A stretch of 64,000 nt of DNA from Nocardiopsis sp. CC223A (GTDB lineage Bacteria > Actinomycetota > Actinomycetes > Streptosporangiales > Streptosporangiaceae): assembly GCF_030766825.1 (NCBI RefSeq), contig NZ_JASFDV010000005.1, forward strand, positions 62,001-126,000. The letters run 5' to 3'. Position 1 is the stretch's first letter, and every line of letters begins with the position of its first letter. Below are positions 1 through 8,087 of the stretch, in pieces. A model generated the notes under the pieces. It worked only from the letters and a program-made list of their open reading frames with translations. It made no database searches and was not told where the DNA came from. A program made the translations under genes and the position numbers.

Positions 1-816
1 TCTCTGGCGGTGCTGCTGAACGCGACCCGCTCGGCCCCGCGCCTGCACACGTCGGGGTCCCCCGTGGGCCGCCGGGGTCTGTGGGCGGTGGCCGCGGCCG
101 TCGCGGTGCTGGGCCTGCACCTGGCCGGGCAGCAGCAGATGCCCTGGCTCGCGGTGGGAACGGTGGCCGGTGCGGCCGCCGCGGCGGTCACCGCCGCGCG
201 GCTGCTGCCCGCCGGGACGCTGCGGGCACGCGCGGGCATCCCCCGGCTGGTCGTCTTCCGGGGCGTGCTCGGGGCGGCCAACGCCGCCACCGACATCTAC
301 CTGCCGCTGTACCTCCAGCACCGGCTGGACTTCAGCCCCGTGGCGTCGGGCGCGGTGGTGGCGATCGGGGCGTTCGGCTGGGCCCTGGGCGCCTGGATCC
401 AGGGGCGCTCGGACGCCCCCGCAGGCTCGCCCGCCTCGTTGCGCGCCGCCGCGCTGCTGGCCCTGTGCGGACCGGTGGCGGCGCTGGGCCTGGTGGCCGG
501 GGTGCTGCCGCTCTGGGTGACCGTCCTCGGCTGCGTACTGATGGGGACGGGCATGGGCCTGGCCTATCCGCAGGTGAGCTCGCTGGTGCTCGCGTTGTCG
601 CCGGTCGGAGAGCAGGGCGGCAACAGTTCGGCGTTGCAGGTGGCGGAGTCGCTGGGCGTCTCGCTGCTGATCGCGGTGACCGGTGCCGTGCTCACCGCGT
701 CCGCCCTGACCGGGTACGGGTCCGTGTACGGGGTGGTCGCCGGGACCGCCCTGCTGGCCGTCGCGCTGGCCATGACGTTCACGCCGCCGCCGGCCGGTCC
801 CGAGGAGTCTCGATGA
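1..816 (+). CDS. MFS transporter, C-terminal part (5' end outside window)
   Basis: The frame is open from base 1 and codes for 271 residues of alternating hydrophobic helices and short loops, ending at a TGA. The composition and the helix sequence (for example DIYLPLYLQHRL, and a GMGLAYPQVSSLVLALSP segment) fit the C-terminal half of a drug-efflux type major facilitator permease acting in the cytoplasmic membrane. The start codon and N-terminal helices lie upstream of the window, so the substrate cannot be judged. Family assignment is by pattern recognition; no regulator is visible beside it. Confidence 0.8.
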   Translation, partial: SLAVLLNATRSAPRLHTSGSPVGRRGLWAVAAAVAVLGLHLAGQQQMPWLAVGTVAGAAAAAVTAARLLPAGTLRARAGIPRLVVFRGVLGAANAATDIYLPLYLQHRLDFSPVASGAVVAIGAFGWALGAWIQGRSDAPAGSPASLRAAALLALCGPVAALGLVAGVLPLWVTVLGCVLMGTGMGLAYPQVSSLVLALSPVGEQGGNSSALQVAESLGVSLLIAVTGAVLTASALTGYGSVYGVVAGTALLAVALAMTFTPPPAGPEESR

Positions 817-1143
817 GGTCGTCAAGCCGTCTGCGGGACCGGTGGGGCCCGCGGCCGCTCCTCAGAAGCCATGGACGGCAAGACCCCGTCGGCCGCACCC
901 GGCCCTCCCGGGCCACCCACCAACTTACGGAGACCTCGTGAGGCACCTCCCGGGGATCGCGGGCCCCCTGCCACAGGGGCTGCCGGAGGAACCCGGAACA
1001 CGGTCTCCGAGAACCCACCCTCTCCTCGGGCCGCAGGGCCCGTCGCTTCGACCACGCGGCACTCGGGTCCCTTACCCGTGACTTACAGTCCGGGGGTAGT
1101 GCGCCCGGGTAAGGGTCGCAAAACCGAGAAGGAGCGTGCGTCG
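817..1143. other. Intergenic region with a long-armed inverted repeat
   Basis: I see no convincing gene here. The notable structure is a perfect 10-bp inverted repeat, CCCTTACCCG (1069-1078) and CGGGTAAGGG (1106-1115), separated by 27 nt that hold a TACAGT hexamer (1085-1090). It lies just upstream of the ribosome-binding site of the following gene and could be an operator pair or a 5'-leader hairpin. Confidence 0.4.
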
Positions 1144-1485
1144 ATGTTCGACAGCGTTGTGGAGTGGTTCAAGGGGATGTTCGGCGGGGCGGCCGAGGAG
1201 TCCGTCCAGGGGGTCACGGAGACCGCCCAGGGGTACGGAGACACCGCCCAGGGGTACGGCGAAGCGGCCCAGGGCTTCGGTGAGACCGCGCAGAGCCACG
1301 GTGAGGAGGCCCTCGGTGGGGCGGCCGAGGCCGCCCAGGGGTACGGCGAGGCCGCCCTCGGTGAGGCGGGCGGGGCCGTGCAGGGCTTCCAGGAACAGGC
1401 CGACGCCGTCGGCGGGTTCGTGGAGGACCCGGGCGGCACCGTCGCCGACGCCGCCCGCGACCGCCTCACCGGCGAGAACGGCTGA
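1144..1485 (+). CDS. Small heptad-repeat protein, function unknown
   Basis: This 113-residue protein starts at ATG 1144, chosen because a GAAGGAG ribosome-binding site (1128-1134) sits 9 nt upstream; the longer upstream frame is proline-rich and lacks such a signal. After a short hydrophobic N-terminus (MFDSVVEWFKGMFGG) residues about 20-80 are built of seven-residue units of the type TAQGYGE, rich in Ala, Gly, Gln and Glu, which should form an amphipathic helix or low-complexity rod. There is no signal peptide. I do not recognise a family; phasin-like or stress-associated helical proteins have similar texture, but that is only analogy. A hairpin follows the stop. Confidence 0.7.
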   Translation: MFDSVVEWFKGMFGGAAEESVQGVTETAQGYGDTAQGYGEAAQGFGETAQSHGEEALGGAAEAAQGYGEAALGEAGGAVQGFQEQADAVGGFVEDPGGTVADAARDRLTGENG

Positions 1486-1497
1486 CCCGTCATGCCC

Positions 1498-1519
1498 CGG
1501 GGCGGGCGCCGCCGCCCCG
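1498..1519 (+). terminator. Hairpin terminator after the heptad-repeat gene
   Basis: CGGGGCGG (1498-1505) pairs perfectly with CCGCCCCG (1512-1519) around a 6-nt loop, 12 nt after the stop at 1485. There is no U-run, as is usual in high-GC actinobacteria. The rest of 1520-1886 shows no convincing gene. Confidence 0.5.
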
Positions 1520-1886
1520 ATGGCGCACACCCGGTGCGTACGGGATTCCGCGATGGGAAGCGGTGGCCCGCAGTACCGGTGGCACCCGGCGACCGCCGTC
1601 CGCAGGCGTGACGAGGGGGACCCGGGGGGCGGCGGGGACCGGTCCGTGCGCGTCCGGGCGCGGGCCGGGGCGGGCGCCGCCCCGGGCGCGGTGTCCGCCG
1701 TGGTGAGGGCCGTGGTGCCGGTTCCGCTGCTCGCCCCGCTGCCGCCGGCCGAGACCCCGGGGTAGGGCCGCCGCGTGCCGGTGGTCCCGCACCGCCCGGG
1801 CGTCTGCCGACGACCCGCCGGCGGACGGGCGTCCGGGCCGTCCGGGGCTGGGACCATGGGTGCGATCCGAGGTGGGAGGAGCGGAC

Positions 1887-3074
1887 GTGGCGGATCCGAT
1901 GGAGACCGACACCGTCGTCGTCGGGCTGGGCACGATGGGCGCCCAGGCCCTGTGGCGGCTGGCCCGGCAGGGGGTCGACGCCATCGGGGTCGAACGGTTC
2001 ACCCCCGGCCACGACCGCGGATCCGGCCACGGCGAGTCCCGCATCATCCGCACCGCCTACCTGGAGGGCGAGGAGTACGTCCCGTTCGTGCGGGCCGCCT
2101 GGCGGGCCTGGGCCGAACTGGAGGAGGCCTCCGGGGAGCGGCTCGTCCACCACACCGGGGCGCTCATGCTGGGCGCCCCCGACAGCGCGGCGGTGGCCGG
2201 GTCGCTGGCCGCGGCCGCCCGGCACGGGCTCGCCGTGGAGCACCTGTCCGGCACCGGCCTGGCCGAGCGCTTCCCCGGGCACGCGGTGCGCCCCGGTGAG
2301 GAGGGCGTCTTCGAGGAGGAGGGCGGCGCCGTCCTGCCCGAGGCCGCGATCCTGGCCGCGGTACGGCTGGCCCGTGCCGCCGGGGCCCGCGTGATCACCG
2401 GTGCCGCCGTCACCCGGATCGAGCCCGACCCCGACCGTCCCCGCGTGTTCGCCGGGGACACCGAGATCCGGGCCCGGCGGGTGGTGGTGACCGCCGGGGC
2501 GTGGCTGCCCGCACTGCTGCCCGCCCTGGCCGGGCTCGGCGGCGGCATCCGGGTGGAGCGCCGGGTGCTGGGCTGGTTCCGGCTCACGGAGGGCGCCCCA
2601 CCGCACGCCGCGGGCCCGGTGTTCGCCCGGGACGAGCCCGACGGCACCCTCTGGTACGGCTTCCCCAGCCTGGACGGGCGCACCGTGAAGATCGGCGTGC
2701 ACGCCGAGGCCCCCGGTGCCCCGCGCCGCCCCGGCTCCCAGTGGGGCGAGCCCGTCGACCCCGACGCGGGCCCGCGCGCACCCGACCCGGACGACGCCCG
2801 CCGCCTCGGCGAACTCACCGCCGGGCTGCGCGGCGTCGAGCCGCTGCCCGAGCGCATGGCGTCGTGCATGTACACGATGACCTCCGACGAGCACTTCGTC
2901 ATCGGCCGCCACCGGGACCTGCCCGGCCTGGTGGTCGCCGGCGGGTTCTCCGGACACGGGTACAAGTTCGCCTCCGCGGTGGGTGTCGCCCTGGCCGACC
3001 TGGCGCGGGACGGGGAGACCGCGGTGCCGATCTCCATGTTCGATCCGCACCGCTGGGACACCGGGCGGCCGTGA
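1887..3074 (+). CDS. solA: FAD-dependent amino acid oxidase, monomeric sarcosine / N-methyltryptophan oxidase type
   Basis: The 395-residue product oxidises an N-methylated or secondary amino acid with release of H2O2 in this family. The N-terminus has the FAD dinucleotide fold (VVVGLGTMGAQALWRLA) followed by the family signature SGHGESRIIRTAY. Near residue 327 the motif CMYTMTSDEHFVIG carries the Cys that binds FAD covalently in sarcosine and N-methyltryptophan oxidases, followed by GGFSGHGYKF. GTG 1887 is chosen because GGGAGGA (1874-1880) lies 6 nt upstream; an in-frame GTG at 1860 has no such site. The length is close to the family norm of about 370-390. The exact substrate is not determinable; the gene symbol is by similarity only. 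Confidence 0.88.
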   Translation: MADPMETDTVVVGLGTMGAQALWRLARQGVDAIGVERFTPGHDRGSGHGESRIIRTAYLEGEEYVPFVRAAWRAWAELEEASGERLVHHTGALMLGAPDSAAVAGSLAAAARHGLAVEHLSGTGLAERFPGHAVRPGEEGVFEEEGGAVLPEAAILAAVRLARAAGARVITGAAVTRIEPDPDRPRVFAGDTEIRARRVVVTAGAWLPALLPALAGLGGGIRVERRVLGWFRLTEGAPPHAAGPVFARDEPDGTLWYGFPSLDGRTVKIGVHAEAPGAPRRPGSQWGEPVDPDAGPRAPDPDDARRLGELTAGLRGVEPLPERMASCMYTMTSDEHFVIGRHRDLPGLVVAGGFSGHGYKFASAVGVALADLARDGETAVPISMFDPHRWDTGRP

Positions 3075-3158
3075 CCCGCGGGAGGGGGCGTGCGATCATC
3101 TCCCCCAGCGCGGCGCGAGCGCACCCTCCCCGTCCCCGTCCCTCGAAAGGACCCCCGA

Positions 3159-3965
3159 ATGCAGAACACCACCCGGCGGACCGCGCTCGTCACCGGAGCC
3201 TCCTCCGGCATCGGCCGGGCCGTCGCCGCCGACCTGGTCCGGCGCGGGTACCGCGTGTACGGGACGAGCCGCAGGCCCGAGACCGTCGCCGACCCCGTGG
3301 CCGGGGTGGAGTACCTGGCCCTGGACCTGACCGACGCGGACTCCATCGCGGCCTGCGCCGAGGCGGCCGGAGACGTGGACGTGCTGGTCAACAACGCGGG
3401 CGAGAGCCAGAGCGGGCCGCTGGAGGAGCTGCCCATGGACGCCCTGGAGCGGTTGTTCCGCCTCAACGTGTTCGGCGCGGTGCGGCTGACCCAGCTGCTG
3501 CTGCCGGGGATGCGCGCCCGCCGGTACGGGCGGGTGATCATGGTCGGGTCGATGCTGGCCAGCTTCCCGCTGGCGCACCGGTCCTCGTACGTGGCGTCCA
3601 AGGCCGCGATCAAGGGGTTCGCGAACGCGCTGCGCCGCGAGGTCTCCCCGTACGGGATCGGGGTGGCCACCGTGGAGCCCGGTTCCATCAACACCGGCAT
3701 CAGTGAACGGCGCACCCAGTACCTGCGCGAGGGTTCCCCCTACACCGACGACTACCGCACCATGCTGGCCGCGCTCAACGCCAACGAGGCCGCGGGCGTC
3801 CCCGCGACGACGGTGTCCCGCACGGTCCTGCGGGCGATCGAGGACGCCGGACCGCGGCCGCTGTACGCGGTGGGCAGCAACGCACCGCTGGTGTTCGCGC
3901 TGCGGCGGCTGATGCCTCGTTCGGTGGTCCTGAACATGGTCGCCCGCAGACACGGTCTGCGGTGA
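3159..3965 (+). CDS. Short-chain dehydrogenase/reductase (classical SDR)
   Basis: This 268-residue protein is a cytosolic NAD(P)-dependent oxidoreductase. It shows the nucleotide-binding TGASSGIGRA near the N-terminus, the structural NNAG motif, a catalytic Ser in the MVGSMLAS stretch and the active-site pair in SYVASKAAIKGF (Tyr about 144, Lys about 148). ATG 3159 has an AAAGGA site 8 nt upstream. It lies 84 bp downstream of the flavin oxidase on the same strand and may be co-transcribed, and its stop overlaps the start of the next small gene by 4 bp. The substrate is unknown. Confidence 0.87.
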   Translation: MQNTTRRTALVTGASSGIGRAVAADLVRRGYRVYGTSRRPETVADPVAGVEYLALDLTDADSIAACAEAAGDVDVLVNNAGESQSGPLEELPMDALERLFRLNVFGAVRLTQLLLPGMRARRYGRVIMVGSMLASFPLAHRSSYVASKAAIKGFANALRREVSPYGIGVATVEPGSINTGISERRTQYLREGSPYTDDYRTMLAALNANEAAGVPATTVSRTVLRAIEDAGPRPLYAVGSNAPLVFALRRLMPRSVVLNMVARRHGLR

Positions 3966-4348
3966 ACCCGTCGGAGCGGGCGGACACCCGGCACATGGTC
4001 ACCGCGTGGCTGCTCCTCGCCTCGGTGGCCGCGGTCGAGGCGGCCGCTCTGTGCGCCGTCGTCGCCCTGGCCGACGCGGCCTGGTGGTGGGGTCCGGTTC
4101 CGGTCGCGGTCTCCCTGGCCGGGGCGGCGCCGATCACGCGGAGCCCCGGCCTGTCACCCCGCGAGATCCGCGAGGACGTGGTGTCGGCCGAGGGCGACGA
4201 TCCGCGGCTGTTCGCGATGACGGCCCGCCTGTGCGCCGGTGGGGCGGGTCATGCCGGAACCGTGGCTGTTCGGCCACCGGCGCCGAGGCGTCGGCGTGCA
4301 CGCCTCCGGGGGACCGCCCGGCGGTGGCGCGGGCGGGGGGAACGGTAA
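3962..4348 (+). CDS. Small predicted membrane protein
   Basis: GTG 3962 overlaps the SDR stop by 4 bp (GTGA), which argues for translational coupling. The 128-residue product has two hydrophobic stretches (about residues 13-37 and 41-58) with three adjacent Trp residues between them, so a two-helix membrane protein is likely. From about residue 98 onward the sequence becomes very Arg/Pro-rich and loses protein-like texture, so a frameshift or a shorter native reading frame near 4250 is possible. I recognise no family. Confidence 0.5.
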   Translation: MNPSERADTRHMVTAWLLLASVAAVEAAALCAVVALADAAWWWGPVPVAVSLAGAAPITRSPGLSPREIREDVVSAEGDDPRLFAMTARLCAGGAGHAGTVAVRPPAPRRRRARLRGTARRWRGRGER

Positions 4349-4449
4349 GCGTGTTGAAAGCGGGGCGTCGCAGAATCGATCCCGACGCAGGGCGCGAGGC
4401 GGCAGGCGACCACGAGAACGCCATAGGACGGAACCACGACCCGTACGCT

Positions 4450-4476
4450 CCGCCGGAGGGCCGGACCCTCCGGCGG
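4450..4476. terminator. Strong 11-bp hairpin
   Basis: CCGCCGGAGGG (4450-4460) and CCCTCCGGCGG (4466-4476) form a perfect 11-bp stem with a 5-nt loop. It lies about 100 bp after the small membrane protein gene and most simply acts as a factor-independent terminator for the upstream + strand operon; an RNA regulatory hairpin is an alternative. Confidence 0.5.
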
Positions 4477-4947
4477 TGATCGGGCCGTCGCCGCCACCGG
4501 CCGGGGATGCGCTCGGGGCGTGGGGGAGGCAGCGGAAGTCCAGGACGCGGTGCCCGTCATGGGTCCCGCGCCCGGAGTCGGGCCCGGGGGCATGGTCGCA
4601 GGAGAAGCCGTGCGCACCGTCCAGCGTGTCCACACCCATAGAGGTGCTCGTCGCAGGAGCGTTCCGTGCCTGCGGGAACGGCTCGGCCACCCGTCACCGG
4701 GACCGGCTCCCACCGGCCGCCGCCGGAGTCGTCGAAGCGGATGCCGCCGCCCTCGTCCACGGCGTGCCGGGGGCGCGGGGAGAGGACCGCCGACAGGACA
4801 GCGCGTGCCCACGGGTCGGGCAGCGGGGGCAGGGCCTCGGCGCGGCCGGGACGGTGGAAGGCCGCGGAGATCCTCGGTGGTCCGGGGCGGCGGGGCGTCG
4901 GCCGACGCACACCGGCGGGGGCGCCGCGGGACCGGGTGAGGGTTGCC

Positions 4948-4966
4948 TTAGGTTGGGCGGTACAGA
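4948..4966 (+). promoter_or_regulatory. Candidate IdeR/DmdR iron box (half-conserved)
   Basis: TTAGGTTGGGCGGTACAGA matches the actinobacterial DtxR-family box (TTAGGTTAGGCTAACCTAA) at 12 of 19 positions, with 10 of the first 11 matching and a poor second half. It is 25 bp upstream of a start codon for a protein related to heme-degrading monooxygenases, a setting where iron repression would make sense. Confidence 0.35.
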
Positions 4967-4991
4967 TCGCCGACAACCGTGGAGGTGCCGC

Positions 4992-5357
4992 GTGAGCGTC
5001 GTCAAGTTCAACGTCCTGACCGTCCCGGAGGGCGCCGGGGCCACGCTGGAGGAGCGGTTCGCCAACCGTGCGGGCCTGGTGGAGGGGCAGCCCGGGTTCG
5101 AGGAGTTCCAGCTGCTGCGTCCGGTGGAGGGCACCGACAAGTACCTCGTGTACACCCGGTGGCGGTCCCAGGAGGACTTCGAGAACTGGCTGAACAGCCA
5201 GGAGTTCAAGCGGGGGCACGCCCAGGCGGCCGCCGACGCGGGCCGCACCGGGCACGGACACGGCCACGGCCACGGGCACGGCGGTCCCGCCGCGACCGGC
5301 AGCGAACTGTGGGGTTTCGAGGTGATCCAGCGCGTCTCGGCGAAGGACGAGGGATAG
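4992..5357 (+). CDS. Antibiotic-biosynthesis-monooxygenase fold protein (HmoB/MhuD-like)
   Basis: The 121-residue product has the dimeric alpha-beta ABM fold typical of small heme-degrading monooxygenases: KFNVLTVPEGAG, RPGLV-like helix, GFEEFQLLRPVEG, YLVYTRWRSQEDFENWLNS and the closing GSELWGFEVIQ strand. The start is GTG 4992, directly preceded by GGAGGTG at 4981-4987. A Gly-His run (GHGHGHGHGHG, about residues 85-95) sits in the variable loop before the last strand and could bind metal or heme. Heme degradation is inferred from the family; catalytic residues are not strictly conserved in such proteins, so function is uncertain. Confidence 0.78.
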   Translation: MSVVKFNVLTVPEGAGATLEERFANRAGLVEGQPGFEEFQLLRPVEGTDKYLVYTRWRSQEDFENWLNSQEFKRGHAQAAADAGRTGHGHGHGHGHGGPAATGSELWGFEVIQRVSAKDEG

Positions 5358-5793
5358 GGCGTGACCGCCCCCCGGTGCCCGCCCCGCGCGGGCACCTCCC
5401 CCGCCGATCACCCGGCGGCGGCACGCGGCTCCCACGGTCCCGACGGGCTGCGCCGGCCGTCCGCCACACCGTACCCGTTCGTGTGGCAGGCCCTCGCGGA
5501 GAATCCGCACACGCCGACGGACGCACTGGTGCTGTCGGCGTGCGCCCGGTCGGATGAGCGGAACGACCAGCGGCCGCCGCCCCTGTCGGCCGAACGCCCC
5601 GGGACCGGTGGTGAGGTGTTTTGGGCCGTCCTGCGGGCCGCCGCCACGCTACCGACCGCGGATGCGAGACCCTGCACCGCCGCACTCACCCCCACCAGGA
5701 GCCCCGGGGCGAACCCGAACGGGGTCACAGCACTCAGAACCCCACCCGGGGCCTCCGCACGGTTGCGGCGGGGGCCGCGCAGACGGCTCGCGG
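5358..5793. other. Intergenic region with a possible repeat-protein remnant
   Basis: This stretch lies between a + strand gene and the 3' end of a minus-strand methyltransferase. One + frame, 5463-5545, reads VWQALAENPHTPTDALVLS, which resembles a unit of a leucine-rich-variant or HEAT-like repeat protein, but there is no start, no second unit and no ribosome-binding site. I treat it as non-coding or a decayed fragment. Confidence 0.3.
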
Positions 5794-6558
5794 TCAGGGC
5801 CTCCGGGGAGCGCGGGCCTCGATGAGGAAGCGGGTCGTGGTGGCGGTGAAGGAGCCCTCGCGTTCGATGTGGTCGTGCATGGCGCGCAGCCGGTCGAGGT
5901 ACTTCTCCACGGTGAAGTCCGGGACCATCCACACGACCTTGCGCAGGAAGTAGACCACCGCGCCGACGTCGAAGAACTCGGTGTGCAGCTCCTCCGACCG
6001 CAGGTCCACCACCTCCAGCCCTGCCCTTTCGGCGGCGCGCCGGGCGTGGTCGGGATGGCGGCTCGTCCGGGTCTCCTCCGGCTGCGGCCCGAGGAAGAAC
6101 TCCACGACCTCGAAGACGCTCGCCGGACCGACCTCCTGGGACAGGTAGGTGCCGCCCGGAGCCAGCACCCGGGCGATCTCGGGCCAGTTCGCGGCCACCG
6201 GATGGCGGGAGACCACCAGGTCGAAGGCGTCGTCCCCGAACGGCAGCGGGTCGGTGTCGGCCGCGGCGACCACCGCGGTGCCCAAGGGGTGCAGCAGCCG
6301 GGTCGCCTTGGCGACGTTCGGCGGCCACCCCTCGGTGGCCACCGTCAGCGGCGGCCTGCGGGGGACGCCCGCAAGGAGTTCCCCGCCCCCGGTCTGCACG
6401 TCCAGGGCCGCGCCCGCCCGCGCCATGCGTTCGGCCACCAGCCGGTGGTAGCCCCAGGAGGGGCGCTGCTCGGTGGCGCGGCCGTCCAGCCAGGAGAAGT
6501 CCCATCCCGCCACGGGTGCGTCTGCGGCCTCGGCCACCAGGTCGTCGAAGATGCTCAT
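5794..6558 (-). CDS. Class I SAM-dependent methyltransferase
   Basis: The 254-residue protein resembles small-molecule methyltransferases. A degenerate SAM-binding motif I reads LDVQTGGGELLAG, with the acidic end of strand 2 at VATEG, then ADTDPLPFGDDAFDLVVSRHP and a post-motif LAPGGTYLSQEV. The canonical GxGxG is altered to TGGGE, so the cofactor loop is somewhat atypical, as seen in a group of actinobacterial paralogues. It starts at ATG 6558 and points away from the BenE permease gene, giving a 124-bp divergent intergenic region. No substrate can be named. Confidence 0.8.
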   Translation of the reverse strand: MSIFDDLVAEAADAPVAGWDFSWLDGRATEQRPSWGYHRLVAERMARAGAALDVQTGGGELLAGVPRRPPLTVATEGWPPNVAKATRLLHPLGTAVVAAADTDPLPFGDDAFDLVVSRHPVAANWPEIARVLAPGGTYLSQEVGPASVFEVVEFFLGPQPEETRTSRHPDHARRAAERAGLEVVDLRSEELHTEFFDVGAVVYFLRKVVWMVPDFTVEKYLDRLRAMHDHIEREGSFTATTTRFLIEARAPRRP

Positions 6559-6682
6559 GCGGTCATGTTCACATCCGGGTCCGCCCGGGGGCAGGTGGTT
6601 TTCGGCGGGCCGGGTGTGTCATCCGGTCATGGGGCCACCCCGCCGTGAGCGTGCCGGATCGGACTCGCCAGGATGGACCCCC

Positions 6683-7891
6683 ATGAGGACCCTGCTCCGG
6701 TTCGCCGGTTCCGTCACCCCCCTGCCCGCCGTCACCGCCGGGCTGGTCGCAGTGCTGGTCGGAGTGACGAGTTCCGCGGCCATCGTGTTCACCGCCGCCG
6801 AGGCGGCCGGGGCCGACTCCGGGCAGATCGCGTCGTGGATGCTCGCCCTGGGTGTGGGCATGGCCGTCACCTGCGTCGGTCTGTCCCTGCGCCACCGGGC
6901 CCCCGTGGTCACCGCCTGGTCCACGCCCGGCGCCGCGCTGCTGGCGGTGGGCCTGGACGGTGTGACGCTGGCGCAGGCGGTCGGGGCGTTCGTGTTCTCG
7001 GCCGCGCTGATCACCCTGAGCGGGGTCACCGGCTGGTTCGAGAAGGTCATGGACCGCATCCCCGTGCCGCTGGCCGCCGGGCTGCTGGCCGGGGTGCTGT
7101 TGCAGTTCGGGATCGGCCTGTTCACGAGCATGCAGGGCGACCTCGCCGTGGTGGCCGCCATGTTCGCGGTGTACCTGGCGGCCCGCCGCTGGTCGCCGCG
7201 TTACGCGGTGCCCGCCGCGCTGGTCGCCGGGGGCGCCGTGGCGGCGCTGGGCGGAACGCTGGACCTGTCCGGGGTGACGCCCCGGGTGGCGGTGCCGGTG
7301 CTCGTCGTCCCCGAGTTCTCCTGGCAGGTGCTGGTGAGCGTGGGGGTGCCGCTGTTCGTGGTGACGATGGCGTCGCAGAACCTGCCCGGGGTGGCGGTGC
7401 TGCGCAACGACGGCTACCGGGTTCCGGTCTCCCCGCTGATCGGGTGGACCGGGGCGACCAACCTGGTGCTGGCGCCGTTCGGCTGCTTCGGGATGAACCT
7501 GGCGGCGATCACCGCCGCGATCTGCACCGGGCCCCAGGCCCACCCCGACCGGGAGCGGCGGTTCCTGGCCGGGGTGTGGGCGGGGGTGTTCTACCTGGTC
7601 GTCGGCGTGTTCGGGGCGACCGTCGCGGCCCTGCTGGTGGCGCTGCCCCCGGCGCTGATCGCGGCCATCGCCGGGCTCGGCCTGCTCGGCACGATCGGTG
7701 GGTCGCTGTCGTCGGCGCTGTCGGACGAGCGCTCGCGGGAGGCCGCGCTGGTGACGTTCCTGGCGACGGCGTCGGGGATCACGTTCCTGGGGATCGGGTC
7801 GGCGTTCTGGGGCCTGGTCGCCGGGACGCTGACCTGGGTCATCACCGCGCGGAGGGGTGTGCGGGCCGACAGGGAACCGGAAACCGCGTGA
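6683..7891 (+). CDS. benE: BenE-family benzoate/H+ symporter-like permease
   Basis: A 402-residue polytopic membrane protein with about 12 helices. The segments AITAGLVAVLVGVTSS-like N-terminus, SWSTPGAALL-like block (here AWSTPGAALLAVG), MASQNLPGVAVLRNDGY and APFGCFGMNLAAITAAICTG are typical of the BenE branch of the nucleobase-ascorbate transporter superfamily. ATG 6683 is chosen because AGGATGG lies about 6 nt upstream and because it begins just before the first helix. No benzoate degradation genes are near, so the physiological substrate is open. Confidence 0.85.
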   Translation: MRTLLRFAGSVTPLPAVTAGLVAVLVGVTSSAAIVFTAAEAAGADSGQIASWMLALGVGMAVTCVGLSLRHRAPVVTAWSTPGAALLAVGLDGVTLAQAVGAFVFSAALITLSGVTGWFEKVMDRIPVPLAAGLLAGVLLQFGIGLFTSMQGDLAVVAAMFAVYLAARRWSPRYAVPAALVAGGAVAALGGTLDLSGVTPRVAVPVLVVPEFSWQVLVSVGVPLFVVTMASQNLPGVAVLRNDGYRVPVSPLIGWTGATNLVLAPFGCFGMNLAAITAAICTGPQAHPDRERRFLAGVWAGVFYLVVGVFGATVAALLVALPPALIAAIAGLGLLGTIGGSLSSALSDERSREAALVTFLATASGITFLGIGSAFWGLVAGTLTWVITARRGVRADREPETA

Positions 7892-7987
7892 GATATGGGG
7901 TTGCGTGCTCCGGCGCCCGGCCGGTAGAAAATACGAGCCCCGGAACGAACGGTGAACCGGGGTTCCAGAACGAAAGGAGGCCGGGCC

Positions 7988-8035
7988 ATGTCCACCGTGC
8001 ACATCGCGCTCGTGTCCTCCCGGGGGAACCGATAG
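7988..8035 (+). CDS. Putative 15-residue leader peptide upstream of the GNAT gene
   Basis: ATG 7988 opens a 15-codon ORF (MSTVHIALVSSRGNR) ending in TAG at 8033-8035. It is preceded at 7 nt by AAAGGAGG (7973-7980), one of the strongest ribosome-binding sites in the window, and the ORF ends 52 bp before the TTG start of the acetyltransferase. Short ORFs with strong sites just upstream of a gene often act as translational regulators; that role is inferred here, and the peptide has no obvious amino-acid-run stalling signal. Confidence 0.4.
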   Translation: MSTVHIALVSSRGNR

Positions 8036-8087
8036 GGCTCATGCGGCCCGCCTCCGGGCGGTCGGGCGCACACATGAAGGTGTCGCC

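Larger units (their letters stand above)
4349..4991. other. Long intergenic region with hairpin and upstream iron-box-like site
   Basis: No gene can be supported. Reading frames on both strands are open because of the base composition but lack ribosome-binding sites and recognisable motifs; a minus-strand stretch around 4690-4850 has somewhat protein-like texture and might be a decayed gene. The region carries a strong hairpin at 4450-4476 and an iron-box-like sequence at 4948-4966, listed separately. Confidence 0.4.

Noticed and set aside
1083-3050. A 655-codon open frame on the minus strand opposite the sarcosine-oxidase-type gene
   Set aside because: It is the antisense shadow of a gene with clear flavoenzyme motifs; its own translation is low-complexity Gly/Arg/Pro/His and shows no motif or ribosome-binding site.
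4239-4991. N-terminal extension of the ABM-like protein by about 250 residues
   Set aside because: The extension is Pro/Arg/Gly-rich without motifs; GTG 4992 has an ideal ribosome-binding site and matches the family start.
5361-5825. A 154-codon + strand ORF after the ABM-like gene
   Set aside because: It overlaps the 3' end of the methyltransferase, lacks a ribosome-binding site and is protein-like only over about 25 residues.
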